NCBI GenBank assembly: GCA_014896485.1 | Contig: JADBKH010000006.1 | Coordinates: forward strand, 1 to 64,000 | Direction: 5' to 3' | Source: Bacillota bacterium | Lineage (GTDB): Bacteria; Bacillota; Bacilli; Bu12 | DNA length: 64,000 nucleotides | Shown here: piece by piece, positions 1 through 9,578 of the stretch | Layout of the letters: each line of letters opens with the position of its first letter | Numbering within the stretch: position 1 is the first letter of the stretch | Notes under the pieces: model-generated | Databases searched by the model: none | What the model was told of the DNA's origin: nothing | What the model saw: the letters and a program-made list of their open reading frames with translations, nothing else | Translations under genes and position numbers: made by a program

Positions 1-1088
1 ACCGCGCGCCCGATTGCCTCCGTGGTTGAGTCAGGCGAAGTATCCGGAATCCGTTGTGGCACATGCACCTGCCCACCAAAGTAGGCTTCTTCCGCACGTT
101 GTGCGATGCGCATCATCGTGCGAGCAGATTCCACGGGATACTTGCCAGCTGCCGACTCCCCAGAGAGCATGGTGGCATCGGTGCCATCGAAAATGGCGTT
201 GGCCACATCACTGGCCTCGGCACGGGTGGGACGGGGGTTGCGCTGCATAGAATCCAGCATCTGTGTCGCAGTGATGACCGGTTTCCCGGCGCGGTTGCAC
301 TTGGTGATCATCTCTTTCTGCATGATAGGGACATCTTCTGCGGGCACCTCTACCCCCAAATCGCCCCTTGCGACCATCAGACCATCTGCCACGGCAAGGA
401 TCTCATCGAGATGCTCGAACCCCTCGAGATTCTCTATCTTGGCGATGATCTGTGCCGGGCTCTTCAACTCCTCCAACAAGCGACGAATCGCAAAGACATC
501 TCTCGCTTGTCGAACAAAAGAGGCAGCGATGAAATCGACGCCCATCTCCACGCCAAATCGCAAGTCGTCGACATCTTTTTCAGTCAACGAGGGCAGATGT
601 AACGCGGCACTTGGTACATTGACTCCCTTCTGTTCGCCAAGCACACCACCGACACGCACAATACAGTAGATGCGTTGGCCTTCCAAGCGGAGCACTTCCA
701 AATCGATCAATCCGTCGTCGATCAGCAGGTGATCTCCAGGATGGAGATCGTCAGCAAGGGTCGCGTAGCTCACAGAGATCTCCTGCGCATTGCCGACTTT
801 CTGTTCCCCGGTCAGGACCACCGGCGCTCCTTCCTGAAGGGTTACCTGCTTCCCTTCCAATAGGCCGGTCCGAATCTCGGGCCCTTTCGTATCCAGCATC
901 AGGGCGATGGGGCAATGCATCGCTTCTGCGACACGCCGAACACGCTCCATACGGAGGCGATGCTCCTCATGGGTACCGTGGGAGAAGTTAAAACGCGCCA
1001 CGCTCATTCCTGCCTCGATCAGCCCACGAATCTGCGTTTCCTCCTCGCAGGACGGCCCCATCGTGCAAACCAGCTTGGTGCGTCTCAC
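1..1088 (-). CDS. pyk: Pyruvate kinase, N-terminal part, cut by window edge
   Basis: Transfers phosphate from phosphoenolpyruvate to ADP in the last step of glycolysis; cytoplasmic. About 362 residues are visible and the C-terminus lies outside the window. The frame shows [43 protein letters not shown] and [10 protein letters not shown], the usual barrel-core segments with the PEP and metal ligands. I start at the GTG at 1088: an in-frame TAG is immediately upstream and GAAGG lies several bases before it. It follows pfkA by 55 bases on the same strand, the classical Bacillus order, so it is probably the distal gene of the accD-accA-pfkA-pyk operon. Whether it carries the extra PEP-utilising domain found in many Bacilli cannot be seen. 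Confidence 0.95.
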   Translation of the reverse strand, partial: MRRTKLVCTMGPSCEEETQIRGLIEAGMSVARFNFSHGTHEEHRLRMERVRRVAEAMHCPIALMLDTKGPEIRTGLLEGKQVTLQEGAPVVLTGEQKVGNAQEISVSYATLADDLHPGDHLLIDDGLIDLEVLRLEGQRIYCIVRVGGVLGEQKGVNVPSAALHLPSLTEKDVDDLRFGVEMGVDFIAASFVRQARDVFAIRRLLEELKSPAQIIAKIENLEGFEHLDEILAVADGLMVARGDLGVEVPAEDVPIMQKEMITKCNRAGKPVITATQMLDSMQRNPRPTRAEASDVANAIFDGTDATMLSGESAAGKYPVESARTMMRIAQRAEEAYFGGQVHVPQRIPDTSPDSTTEAIGRA

Positions 1089-1143
1089 CTAAAAGCCTTC
1101 TTTCTCAAACATCCATCTGCTTTCACGAAATCGATCATCCTCA

Positions 1144-2109
1144 CTAAATGGAAAGAATGGCGGCCAGTGCGGCCAGTTGATGTGGAAATTGTCGGGGCTT
1201 CTCCAATGCTTCCTCGATTTCATCATCGACCAGATGGCCTTCCCGCACACCAACGACCCGGCCAGTGGCACCGGCTTCGAGCAGCTCGACAGCGCGCGCC
1301 CCCATCTGGGAGGCCAGCAATCGGTCGACAGCCGTTGGCGAACCGCCGCGTTGAACATGGCCCAAAATGGTAACGCGGGTTTCCATTCCTGTCCGCGAGG
1401 TTACAGCTTGCGCCACGTCTGTCGCCGAAGCGGTCCCCTCCGATACAACGATGATACTGTGTCGCTTTCCACGGGCCCGCCCTCGATCCAGCCGTTCGAT
1501 AATCGCATCGAGCGAGAACGGCTCCTCCGGCAGCAAGATCGACTCCGCCCCTCCGCCCAAACCGGCTGCCAACGCAATCCATCCACACGAATGACCCATC
1601 ACCTCGATGACGAAGGTCCGCTCGTGAGAAGTCGCCGTATCTCGAATGCGGTCGATCGCATCGAGTGCTGTGTTGACCGCTGTATCGAAACCGATGCTCC
1701 ACTGAGTAAAAGGAAGATCGTTATCGATCGAAGCCGGAATGCCTATCGTCACGACCCCGCGCCGTGCAAGCGCTTGGGCACCGCGCAACGACCCGTCTCC
1801 TCCTGCGATGATCAATCCCTCAATGCCTGCTTGGGCAAGTGCATCTACCGCCAGTCGTTGTCCTTCCTCGGTGAGAAAAGCGCTGCTACGCGCCGTAAAT
1901 AGGATCGTCCCCCCGCGGTGGATGATGTCTCCCACAGATCCCAGATCCAACGGTTGAAAATCGCCCGAGATCAGGCCCTGAAAGCCGTGACGGACACCGA
2001 CAACCTCTAACCCATCGTAGATGGCCCGGCGAGCGACCGCCCGTATTGCTGCGTTCATACCCGGTGCATCACCGCCGCTGGTCAAAATGCCGATGCGTGA
2101 GAGCGCCAA
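1144..2109 (-). CDS. pfkA: ATP-dependent 6-phosphofructokinase
   Basis: Phosphorylates fructose 6-phosphate with ATP, the committing step of glycolysis. At 321 residues it has the normal length of the bacterial allosteric enzyme. GGDAPGMNAAIR, TARSSAF, GGDGS, SHERT, ETRVTILGHVQRGGS and the effector-site arginines are present. Two active-site segments differ from the common form: the PGTIDND loop reads PASIDND (catalytic Asp kept, neighbouring Thr changed to Ser), and MGRxxG reads MGHSCG, so the Arg equivalent to E. coli Arg171 is His. The start is TTG at 2109 with GGGGTGA just upstream; it follows accA by 14 bases. I expect a working enzyme, possibly with altered kinetics. Confidence 0.95.
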   Translation of the reverse strand: MALSRIGILTSGGDAPGMNAAIRAVARRAIYDGLEVVGVRHGFQGLISGDFQPLDLGSVGDIIHRGGTILFTARSSAFLTEEGQRLAVDALAQAGIEGLIIAGGDGSLRGAQALARRGVVTIGIPASIDNDLPFTQWSIGFDTAVNTALDAIDRIRDTATSHERTFVIEVMGHSCGWIALAAGLGGGAESILLPEEPFSLDAIIERLDRGRARGKRHSIIVVSEGTASATDVAQAVTSRTGMETRVTILGHVQRGGSPTAVDRLLASQMGARAVELLEAGATGRVVGVREGHLVDDEIEEALEKPRQFPHQLAALAAILSI

Positions 2110-2123
2110 CTGCTCACCCCGAT

Positions 2124-3086
2124 TTATTCCAGATGTTCTTGCCAGACACCGACGCGTCGGAAACGCGCATAGCGCTCCGTCAATCGTTGTTCTTCCGGTA
2201 CCCCATCAAGCTCGAAGAGAACTTCCTTCAGGCAAGCGGCCACTGCTTCTGCTGTCTCATGGGGATGGCGGTGCGCCCCACCGGGCGGTTCTTCGATCAC
2301 ACCATCGATAAGGCCCATCTGCAGCAGTTCATGGGCCGTGATGCGCAACAATTCTGCTGCCTTGGCAGCACGGCCGCTGTCGTGCCAAAGCAACGCAGCA
2401 GCTCCTTCCGGAGAGATAACGGAATAAACCGCATTTGAAAGCATGAAGACACGATCGGCTACAGCCAATCCCAGTGCCCCACCGCTGCCACCCTCGCCTG
2501 TCACCACCGTAACAGTTGGGGTGCGCAACCCGGCCATCGTCTTGAGGCTCTCTGCGATCGACCATGCCTCCCCACGCTCTTCAGCCGAGGCACCTGCGAA
2601 CGCGCCCGGAGTATCGACAAAGGTAAGGACGGGTCGATGAAACTTCTCTGCCTGCTGCATCAGCCGGATGGCCTTTCGGTATCCTTCCGGACTGGCCATA
2701 CCGAAGTTATGCGCAATATTTTCTTTGGTTCCCCGGCCTTTCTCATGGCCGATTACCGTCACAGGCCTTCCTGCAAGCGAAGCAATACCGCCCAGGATAG
2801 CAGGATCCTCCCCAAAAATTCGATCCCCATGGAGGGGAATGAAAGCGTCACACAGCGTTTCGATGAAGTACTGGGTATGCGGTCGATCGGGGTGGCGAGC
2901 TACCTGCACACGCTGCCAAGGTGAAAGATGCTCGTAAATCAACTGCTCCTGATGTCGCAGCTCTGCCGATAAAGCATTTAACTCTTCGCTCGTATCCACA
3001 TTTTTTTCCTGTGCAAAGCGTTGTAGCTCGGCAATGCGCTCTTCTAGCTCATCGAGTGGCCTATCGAAGCTCAGTTCGCTGGCCAT
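2124..3086 (-). CDS. accA: Acetyl-CoA carboxylase carboxyltransferase subunit alpha
   Basis: Alpha half of the carboxyltransferase that moves CO2 from carboxybiotin to acetyl-CoA, giving malonyl-CoA for fatty-acid synthesis; works as an alpha2beta2 complex with AccD. The 320-residue protein has the N-terminal helical region followed by the crotonase-like core with GHEKGRGTKEN, FGMASPEGYRKA, FVDTPGA and GEGGSGGALGL. Its ATG lies 16 bases inside the end of accD, so the two subunits are translationally coupled. pfkA follows after 14 bases. Confidence 0.96.
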   Translation of the reverse strand: MASELSFDRPLDELEERIAELQRFAQEKNVDTSEELNALSAELRHQEQLIYEHLSPWQRVQVARHPDRPHTQYFIETLCDAFIPLHGDRIFGEDPAILGGIASLAGRPVTVIGHEKGRGTKENIAHNFGMASPEGYRKAIRLMQQAEKFHRPVLTFVDTPGAFAGASAEERGEAWSIAESLKTMAGLRTPTVTVVTGEGGSGGALGLAVADRVFMLSNAVYSVISPEGAAALLWHDSGRAAKAAELLRITAHELLQMGLIDGVIEEPPGGAHRHPHETAEAVAACLKEVLFELDGVPEEQRLTERYARFRRVGVWQEHLE

Positions 3087-3937
3087 GCTTGCCTCTCCTG
3101 ACCACGGACATCGTGTAACGCCACAAGCTGTGCCAACGTAGCGCGCAATTTTGACCGTGGTACCACGTCATCTAACATGCCGTGCTTGAGCAGAAACTCA
3201 GCCGTTTGGAAATCCTCGGGAAGTCGCTGGCGCATCGTCTGTTCGATGATGCGGCGGCCCGCAAAGCCGATCGTCGCACCTGGTTCTGCCAATAGAATAT
3301 CCCCCAACACAGCAAAGCTCGCCGTCACACCACCGGTCGTCGGATGGGTCAACACACTGATAAAAAGGACTCCAGCCTCGTCCAAGCGTTGCGCAGCAGC
3401 AGCCGTCTTTGCCATCTGTAAGAGTGAAAGCATGCCTTCCTGCATTCGCGCCCCCCCAGAGGCACAGACCAGAATCAACGGCCGACGCGTTCGTGTCGCC
3501 TCTTCCATCAGCCGGCAAATTTTCTCTCCCACGACAGATCCCATACTGGCCATCCGAAATCGCGCATCCATTACACCCAAGTAGACCGGATGGCCCTCTA
3601 GCGTACACGACCCAGTATAGACAGCCTCTCGCAGCCCTGTCTTCTCCTGATCGACAGCCACTTTCTCACGGTACTCCGGAAAGCCCAGCGGATCGGCGGA
3701 AGAGAGGGACTCAAACAAGGGTTGAAAGGAATCAGGATCAGCAAGCAGGGCTACCCGTTCTTGTGCCGACATGCTGAAATGATAACCGCACTGTGGACAG
3801 GTCTTGGCGGTTTTTTCCAACTCTTTACGAACGATTAACTGTCGGCAAGAAGGACAGCGCTCGACCAGACCCTCAGGAACATCACGTGGCGTGACAGGTA
3901 AGGTAGCATAACGGTTGCGGCGCTGAAAAAAGGCCAT
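3071..3937 (-). CDS. accD: Acetyl-CoA carboxylase carboxyltransferase subunit beta
   Basis: Beta subunit of acetyl-CoA carboxylase carboxyltransferase, partner of AccA. The N-terminus carries the zinc ribbon (CPSC near residue 28 and CPQCGYH near residue 47), followed by the carboxyltransferase core with SASGGARMQEG-like sequence (CASGGARMQEG), MASMGSVVGEK, HPTTGGVTASF and GFAGRRIIEQT. I place the start at ATG 3937 (288 residues) because GAGGAGGGG sits 5 bases upstream; an in-frame TTG 30 bases further up lacks a ribosome binding site. It is the first gene after a sigma-A-like promoter and heads the run into accA, pfkA and pyk. Confidence 0.95.
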   Translation of the reverse strand: MAFFQRRNRYATLPVTPRDVPEGLVERCPSCRQLIVRKELEKTAKTCPQCGYHFSMSAQERVALLADPDSFQPLFESLSSADPLGFPEYREKVAVDQEKTGLREAVYTGSCTLEGHPVYLGVMDARFRMASMGSVVGEKICRLMEEATRTRRPLILVCASGGARMQEGMLSLLQMAKTAAAAQRLDEAGVLFISVLTHPTTGGVTASFAVLGDILLAEPGATIGFAGRRIIEQTMRQRLPEDFQTAEFLLKHGMLDDVVPRSKLRATLAQLVALHDVRGQERQAWPAN

Positions 3938-3993
3938 TGGTCCCCTCCTCGCTTTACAGTGACGCAAAGCGACCTGTCCCTTACGTTCTTGGG

Positions 3994-4023
3994 ATCATAA
4001 CACAGCCGCTACACGCGTACCAA
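3994..4023 (-). promoter_or_regulatory. Sigma-A-type promoter before accD
   Basis: Read on the minus strand there is TTGGTA, 18 bases, then TATGAT. Transcription would begin near 3987, about 50 bases before the accD start. This fits a promoter for the accD-accA-pfkA-pyk run. The assignment rests on motif match only. Confidence 0.55.
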
Positions 4024-4035
4024 AATCCAGCTGCC

Positions 4036-5199
4036 TCACGGTGTGAAGAGTAGACGGTGTGAAAAAGGAGTGGAATTCGCCAGTTGTTCATACAGCTCTA
4101 ACAACAGGCTTGCAGAGCGTTCTGCCGACCAACGCACGGCACTCGTCCGCGCGCCATCCGCCAGTCGCTGTCGAAGCGTACGATCCTTTGTCATGGTCGC
4201 AATCGCCGTAGCAAAGTGATTTTCGTCGTTAGAAACCAAAAGGCCGTTTACACCGTTTTCAACCGTCTCACGCAAGCCAGGTGCATCAACAGCCACCACC
4301 GGCAATCCGCAGGTGAGCGCCTCTGCTGCTGAAAGTCCCTGCGTTTCGGTCAAGGAGGCCGTCACAAAAAAGTCTGCTGCTGCATAAAGGTCCCTCAGCG
4401 CTTCTCCCTGCAGCGTTCCAACAAAGTGAACGGACGCTTCGATGCCGAGCCGCAGGGCAAGCTGCTGCAAAGGACCCCGCGCTGGACCTTCCCCCGCCAA
4501 GAGGAGGACGGGACGCTGCTCGGGACCGAGATGGGCCAGTGCTCGCAAGACAAAGTCAAGGTGTTTTTCCTTAGCCAAACGTCCCACACTGATGGCCACC
4601 GCTTGGTTAGCAGAAAGGTGAAATTTTCTGCGAAACAGTTCCCCAGCACCACCTTGGAGGTGTTCGGCGCGCACACCAGTCGGAATCACTACGGCAGCGA
4701 CGCCCGCCTCGGCCAATTGATCCGCCAATTCCCGAGAAGGAGCGACAACAGCATCTACCCGACGTGCAAACGCTCGCGCATAGTCGTCGATTGGCTTGCT
4801 CAACGATCTCCCCAGCATGGGAACATAGTGGGCATAGGCACCGTAGCGCGTGTGGTACGTAAAAAGGCAGGGAATGCTCCGGCGCCGGGCTTCTCTAAGC
4901 CCACGAAGACCGGTGACGAAGGGGCTATGTACATGAACCACGTCGGCTGGTATCTGCCGCAACCAACGCCGCAGGCCCGGCGTGTCGAAAAACGGAATGC
5001 GAAAAGCAGGGGCCGTCGGCGCCGCAAAAGAAGCAACGCGATAATGGGTACGTTCGACGTCGTAGGTACCAGGATAGGCGGGGACAACCAAAAAAAAGCG
5101 TACTTCCTTCTCAGAGAGCGTCTCGACCATCATCTCAATCGAACGCACCACACCGGACACATAGGGAAGATAGCTGTCCGAAAAGAGAAGTATGTTCAT
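4036..5199 (-). CDS. GT4-family glycosyltransferase
   Basis: GT-B fold glycosyltransferase of family GT4, 387 residues. The N-terminal half begins MNILLFSDSYLPYVSGVVRS, typical of the family; the C-terminal half shows ISVGRLAKEKHLD, LLLAGEGPAR, FVGTLQGEALRDLYAAADFF and the E-x7-E donor-site segment SLTETQGLSAAEAL. This pattern resembles bacterial mannosyl- and glucosyltransferases that act on diacylglycerol or phosphatidylinositol, but the acceptor cannot be read from sequence. Its ATG overlaps the dnaE stop codon as ATGA, so it should be translated with dnaE, an odd pairing. In Bacillus subtilis other genes occupy this place between accD and dnaE. Confidence 0.85.
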   Translation of the reverse strand: MNILLFSDSYLPYVSGVVRSIEMMVETLSEKEVRFFLVVPAYPGTYDVERTHYRVASFAAPTAPAFRIPFFDTPGLRRWLRQIPADVVHVHSPFVTGLRGLREARRRSIPCLFTYHTRYGAYAHYVPMLGRSLSKPIDDYARAFARRVDAVVAPSRELADQLAEAGVAAVVIPTGVRAEHLQGGAGELFRRKFHLSANQAVAISVGRLAKEKHLDFVLRALAHLGPEQRPVLLLAGEGPARGPLQQLALRLGIEASVHFVGTLQGEALRDLYAAADFFVTASLTETQGLSAAEALTCGLPVVAVDAPGLRETVENGVNGLLVSNDENHFATAIATMTKDRTLRQRLADGARTSAVRWSAERSASLLLELYEQLANSTPFSHRLLFTP

Positions 5200-8198
5200 C
5201 GTCCACGCCCGATCTGCAACTGTACGCCATCGGACCCGTACAGCTGCTTCAGCATCTCCCACAGTTCACCGGACAAACTCACCTCACCCACTCTTGTCGG
5301 CAATGCTCCTTCTGCTGGTTCCTCCCCTCTCCTCAACAGAACAGGCATATGACCAGGATGGGTCGCAAGCATGGTCTGGAGCTGCTTTTGTGTCCTAACA
5401 TCTGATCCATGCACGGTAAGGACAAGCTGCAACGCCGAAAAGGGGAAACCCAGCAGAACCGTCTCCTCCCGCAGGTCGATCGGCCGACTATGGTCAGAGG
5501 ACGACGGGAGTTTTGGCAACTGCGGAGGCTCAAAGAGAGAAAGCTGTCCCCCCCTCTCTTCCTGCGCTTCCAGTGAAGCTTCATGATAAGAGAGAAGCAA
5601 GCTGTCCAGCAGGGTTTGACGATCGCCGAAATCGTCCAAACTACCGCTTTTGATCAATATTTCGATGGTATGTGCACTGACCCCCTGTCCCGCTGCGGCC
5701 CGCAAAAAAGCAGGAAAGTCAGCACTCTCTGCCGCCGCCGCAACCACCGCTTCTGCTTGTTGCCTCCCCACTCCTTTGATCGCTGCCAAACCGTAGCGAA
5801 TGCCCTCTCCTTCGACGCGAAAGTGTACCGCACCGCTTTTCGCACGCGGAGGAAAAAGAGGCAAGCCGAGCCGCAAAACGCGGGTTAAGTACTGCTGGAG
5901 GCGTCCCTTGTCACGGGCAAAAGAGTTGCACAGCGCTGCGTAGAAAGCGGCTGGCCAATGTGCTTTTAGATAGGCCGTCTGGTACGAGAGCTGGGCATAA
6001 GCGGTGGCATGTGCTTTGTTGAAACCATAGTTGGCAAAGCGCAGAATAAGCTCCCATATTGCCTGGATCTGCGCCTCTGGAATACCTTGTGCACGTGCAC
6101 CGTTTTGGAAGCGCTCGGCCTGTTGTGCCAATGCTGCGGCATCCTTGTGGCCGATGGCGCGGCGCAAGAGATCGGCTTCTCCCATGCGGAAACCGGCCAT
6201 CTGCGCTGCGATTTGCATGACCTGTTCCTGATAGACCAGCACACCCCCTGTTTCGCGCAGGATCGGTTCCAAGGCAGGGTGAGGATAGTGGGGAGATTCC
6301 ACACCTTGCCGCACACGCAAAAATCGATCGATCTGTTCTGAAGGCCCCGGACGAAAAAGCGCCAGTGCAGCGACAAGATCAGCCAGAGAGACGGGCTTGA
6401 GCTGTCGCAAGAACTGCCGCATTCCTTCTGACTCGAGCTGAAAGACACCATCTGTATCTCCCTCCGCGATCAAGGCGTAGGTCGCCTCATCGTCGGTTGG
6501 AAAGTGTTCTGGCACAATGCGAGTGCCCATCGTGCGGCTTACTTCTGCGATGCAATCTTCTATCAGCGAAAGCGTCCGCAAGCCAAGGAAGTCGATCTTG
6601 AGCAGTCCGAGCTGTTCAAGCACCTCCATTGGATATTGGGTGACCTGACGACCATCGGGTGTCCACCACAAAGGCGTCTCTTCGACGAGCGGCATCGGGG
6701 CCAAGACAATCCCAGCGGCATGTACAGAAAGATGGCGCGGCAGTCCTTCCAGCTGAAGCGCCAGATCGATCCACGACTGGCCTCCCAGTCTCAGCAGTGC
6801 CTCGCGCAATCCTCCTTGCGACTGGAGCAATCCGTGCAGCGAAACCCCAGATCGTCGAGGAATACGTCCAGCTCCAGCATCGATCGCTTGCGAGGGAAGG
6901 TGCAAAACGCGCCCCGCGTCACGCAACGCCTGCCGTGCACCGAACGTACCAAAAGTGACAATCTGGGCGACTTTTTCAGGACCATAGCGTTGCTGGATAT
7001 ACGCGATTACTTCGTCCCGTCGGCGATCGGAAAGATCAACATCGATATCTGGCAAAGAGACACGCTCCGGATTAAGAAAGCGCTCAAAAAGCAAGTTATA
7101 GGCCAGAGGATCGATTTGCGTAATGCCAAGCACATAGGCAACCAGGCTGCCCGCTGCTGAGCCTCTGCCAGGGCCAACCGCAATACCTGCTTGGCGGCAG
7201 AAATGAATCACGTCTGCCACGATGAGAAAATACCCGCAAAAGCCCATCTGCACAATGATGGACAGCTCGTAGTTGAGGCGCTGTGTCACTTGTTCCGGAG
7301 GCTGCAAACCATAACGCGCCTGTACCCCTTGTGCACAAGCCTCTCGCAAGAGAGAGGCTTCTTCAGCCGGTGAAGAAGCGAAACGGGGCATGCGAACTGC
7401 ATGGTGGGGCAGCTGCCAATCGGCCTGCTCTGCCAAGGCGACAGCGTTACGCAAGGCATCCGGCCGCTCGGCAAACAGACGTTGCATCGCCTGCGGATGG
7501 GGCAACCCCCCCGGCACGATCCGGGGATATCCGTCCATTGCATTTTCTGCAGGCGAATCGATGGCCGCCAATGCGCGGCTGACTTGAAGCTCATCTCGAC
7601 GTAGGAGCGTCGCGTCAGCCGTCGCCACCAGCGGAATCCCCGCCTCCTGACAAAACGCTGCCCAACGCCGTACGCGGCGCTGCTCTCCGGCACCGTAAGC
7701 AGGATTCAACTCACCGAAGAGGCCACCTTGTGGAGCGCATGCGCGCCATTGGTCCAACGTGACTCGGGCGACCTCCATGGAGCCACGCGCAACCGTCTCG
7801 AAAAGTACCGTCCCACGACCGCCGATCAGGAGAACAACACCGGCAGCTCCCGCGATCCATACCGCTTCTCCGACAGGGCACTGTGGGTCCTGTTTCCAGC
7901 TGCGGGAAGTGATCGACAGCAACGTCCGATATCCGGTTTCGTTTAGGGCCAAAAGCAAGACCCGATCGACGCCCAACAGCGTATGTACCCGCCATTGCAA
8001 CCCGGCAATCGGCTGAATGCCGCAGCGCACCGCCTGCTGTGCAAACGGATAGATCCCCCATAAACCGTCGGTATCGGTCAGTGCCATACTCTGGATGCCC
8101 CGCGTTGCAGCAGTTTCTGCCAGACGCTGTGGGGAGACTACGCCTTGCAGCAGAGAAAACCATGAATGGGCATGCAAAACGGCCGCGCCGAGTTCCAC
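5196..8198 (-). CDS. dnaE: DNA polymerase III subunit alpha, short DnaE type
   Basis: Replicative C-family DNA polymerase; in Bacilli DnaE extends primers beside PolC. Domains in order: PHP (residues 1-270), palm and fingers with PGRGSAAGSLVAY and PDIDVDLSDRRRDEV carrying catalytic aspartates, thumb, helix-hairpin-helix region (YGLAAIKGVG), and an internal clamp-binding peptide QLSLF near residue 890. At 1000 residues it is about 100 shorter than B. subtilis DnaE: after LLGFPF the sequence passes almost directly to the last domain, so the OB-fold seems missing. The PHP motif usually ending in His reads ALTDTDG, suggesting an inactive PHP site. The start is GTG 8198 behind AAGGGGG. Confidence 0.93.
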   Translation of the reverse strand: MELGAAVLHAHSWFSLLQGVVSPQRLAETAATRGIQSMALTDTDGLWGIYPFAQQAVRCGIQPIAGLQWRVHTLLGVDRVLLLALNETGYRTLLSITSRSWKQDPQCPVGEAVWIAGAAGVVLLIGGRGTVLFETVARGSMEVARVTLDQWRACAPQGGLFGELNPAYGAGEQRRVRRWAAFCQEAGIPLVATADATLLRRDELQVSRALAAIDSPAENAMDGYPRIVPGGLPHPQAMQRLFAERPDALRNAVALAEQADWQLPHHAVRMPRFASSPAEEASLLREACAQGVQARYGLQPPEQVTQRLNYELSIIVQMGFCGYFLIVADVIHFCRQAGIAVGPGRGSAAGSLVAYVLGITQIDPLAYNLLFERFLNPERVSLPDIDVDLSDRRRDEVIAYIQQRYGPEKVAQIVTFGTFGARQALRDAGRVLHLPSQAIDAGAGRIPRRSGVSLHGLLQSQGGLREALLRLGGQSWIDLALQLEGLPRHLSVHAAGIVLAPMPLVEETPLWWTPDGRQVTQYPMEVLEQLGLLKIDFLGLRTLSLIEDCIAEVSRTMGTRIVPEHFPTDDEATYALIAEGDTDGVFQLESEGMRQFLRQLKPVSLADLVAALALFRPGPSEQIDRFLRVRQGVESPHYPHPALEPILRETGGVLVYQEQVMQIAAQMAGFRMGEADLLRRAIGHKDAAALAQQAERFQNGARAQGIPEAQIQAIWELILRFANYGFNKAHATAYAQLSYQTAYLKAHWPAAFYAALCNSFARDKGRLQQYLTRVLRLGLPLFPPRAKSGAVHFRVEGEGIRYGLAAIKGVGRQQAEAVVAAAAESADFPAFLRAAAGQGVSAHTIEILIKSGSLDDFGDRQTLLDSLLLSYHEASLEAQEERGGQLSLFEPPQLPKLPSSSDHSRPIDLREETVLLGFPFSALQLVLTVHGSDVRTQKQLQTMLATHPGHMPVLLRRGEEPAEGALPTRVGEVSLSGELWEMLKQLYGSDGVQLQIGRGR

Positions 8199-8249
8199 TC
8201 CGTCCCCCTTTTCCTTACGCCCATCGCTGCCCCTGAGATCTGAGGCGAT

Positions 8250-9560
8250 CTACCGCGCAGTCAGCTGTACCGAAACCAGGGCTTTTGCAGCAAGGTGTTC
8301 ATCGGCCGAAAGGGTGACGTCCAGGTAAGCCATACGTCGACTCATGTCGATCAGCTGGGCCGATGTCGTAATCTCCCCTTCTACATCTACAGGGTGCAAC
8401 AACTGCAGGGTAATGCCCGTGATGGCAGCATCCGTGCGACGATGCTGGCGCAGTGCCACATAGACAGCGTTGGTAATCAGCATGGTCAGCACACCCGTCG
8501 ACAAGTTACCGAAGCGGCTGGTCATCTGTGGGGTCACAGAGCCGATCAGCTCCACCGGGCCTTCGCGCCGTTCCTCGCGGAAGTGCTTCATCACCTGATC
8601 TTCCAGCGTCTCCGCCACTTGGGGCTGACGCTGCGTAAATTGCATCGCTTTGATGACATCTTCTCGCGTGATCACGCCGATTAACCGCCCGTTATCGACC
8701 ACCGGCAGCATTTCAATCCCTTCCCAGACCATCATGTGTGCTGCAGCAGCAACAGAAGTCGTCGAAGAGACTGTCAACGGTCGAGGAGACATGACACGCT
8801 CGATCGGCGTTTCGTCAGCCGCCTCCTCTGTATCGCGAGCGGTGACAACCCCGACCACCTTGCCCGTATGATCGACCACTGGGTAACGTGAGTGGTTGGT
8901 TTCCCGTACCTTGATCCGCCAATCGTGCACAGTCATGCCGACCTGCAACACAACGGGAGATCGAATCGCAATGTCTCGGACCTGTAGAATCTCTTTTTTG
9001 ATCATGCGATCGTAGATGGCACGGTTGATCATGCTGGCGATCGTGAAGGTATCGTAGGCAGAGATGATAACGGGTAACTCGCGCTCATCTGCCAATCGCC
9101 AAATCTCTGATGAGACGTCAAAACCACCGCTCACCAGGACCGCAGCTCCGAGCTTGAGTGCCAACCGCTGCACCTCGGTACGGTTGCCAACGATCATCAA
9201 ACTGTTCGGCTCAATATAACGCGGGATGGCATCCAGTTCCATGGCGCCAATGACAAACTTATGCAGTGTCTTGTGCAGTCCGCGACGACCTCCTGCGACT
9301 GTGCCGTCGACGATGTTGACGACTTCGGCAAAAGTGAGTCGATCGATGGCACGCCGCTGGGGTCGTTCAATGCGAACCGTTCCTACCCGCTCAATGGTGC
9401 TGACAAAGCCCTGCGCTTGTGCCTCCTTAATGGCACGGTAGGCAGTACCCTCACTGACACGGCGCTGTTGCGCCAATTGTCGCACCGAGATGCGTGTCCC
9501 CACCGGCAGTGCCATGATGTGCTCGAGCAGTTGGTCGTGCTTGCTGCTCAGGGAGCTCAT
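8250..9560 (-). CDS. ytoI: YtoI-like regulator: HTH, DRTGG, CBS pair, hotdog
   Basis: A cytoplasmic four-domain protein of 436 residues, the architecture of B. subtilis YtoI. An N-terminal winged-helix region (ISVRQLAQQRRVSEGTAYRA) is followed by a DRTGG domain (LKLGAAVLVSGGFDVSSEIW), two CBS motifs (VVDHTGKVVGVVTARD and VVDNGRLIGVITREDV) that in related proteins bind adenine nucleotides, and a C-terminal hotdog-like domain. A nucleotide-sensing regulator is the likely role; no target is known to me. The ATG at 9560 follows AGGAGGAGG directly; earlier in-frame starts lack a ribosome binding site. It lies 51 bases before dnaE on the same strand, as in Bacillus where both genes are in the same neighbourhood. 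Confidence 0.85.
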   Translation of the reverse strand: MSSLSSKHDQLLEHIMALPVGTRISVRQLAQQRRVSEGTAYRAIKEAQAQGFVSTIERVGTVRIERPQRRAIDRLTFAEVVNIVDGTVAGGRRGLHKTLHKFVIGAMELDAIPRYIEPNSLMIVGNRTEVQRLALKLGAAVLVSGGFDVSSEIWRLADERELPVIISAYDTFTIASMINRAIYDRMIKKEILQVRDIAIRSPVVLQVGMTVHDWRIKVRETNHSRYPVVDHTGKVVGVVTARDTEEAADETPIERVMSPRPLTVSSTTSVAAAAHMMVWEGIEMLPVVDNGRLIGVITREDVIKAMQFTQRQPQVAETLEDQVMKHFREERREGPVELIGSVTPQMTSRFGNLSTGVLTMLITNAVYVALRQHRRTDAAITGITLQLLHPVDVEGEITTSAQLIDMSRRMAYLDVTLSADEHLAAKALVSVQLTAR

Positions 9561-9578
9561 CCTCCTCCTGTACCAATT

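Noticed and set aside
4426-5352. 308-codon open frame antisense to the glycosyltransferase and dnaE end
   Set aside because: Composition is Arg/Gly/Thr-rich without motifs, no ribosome binding site, and the other strand encodes a clear GT4 enzyme.
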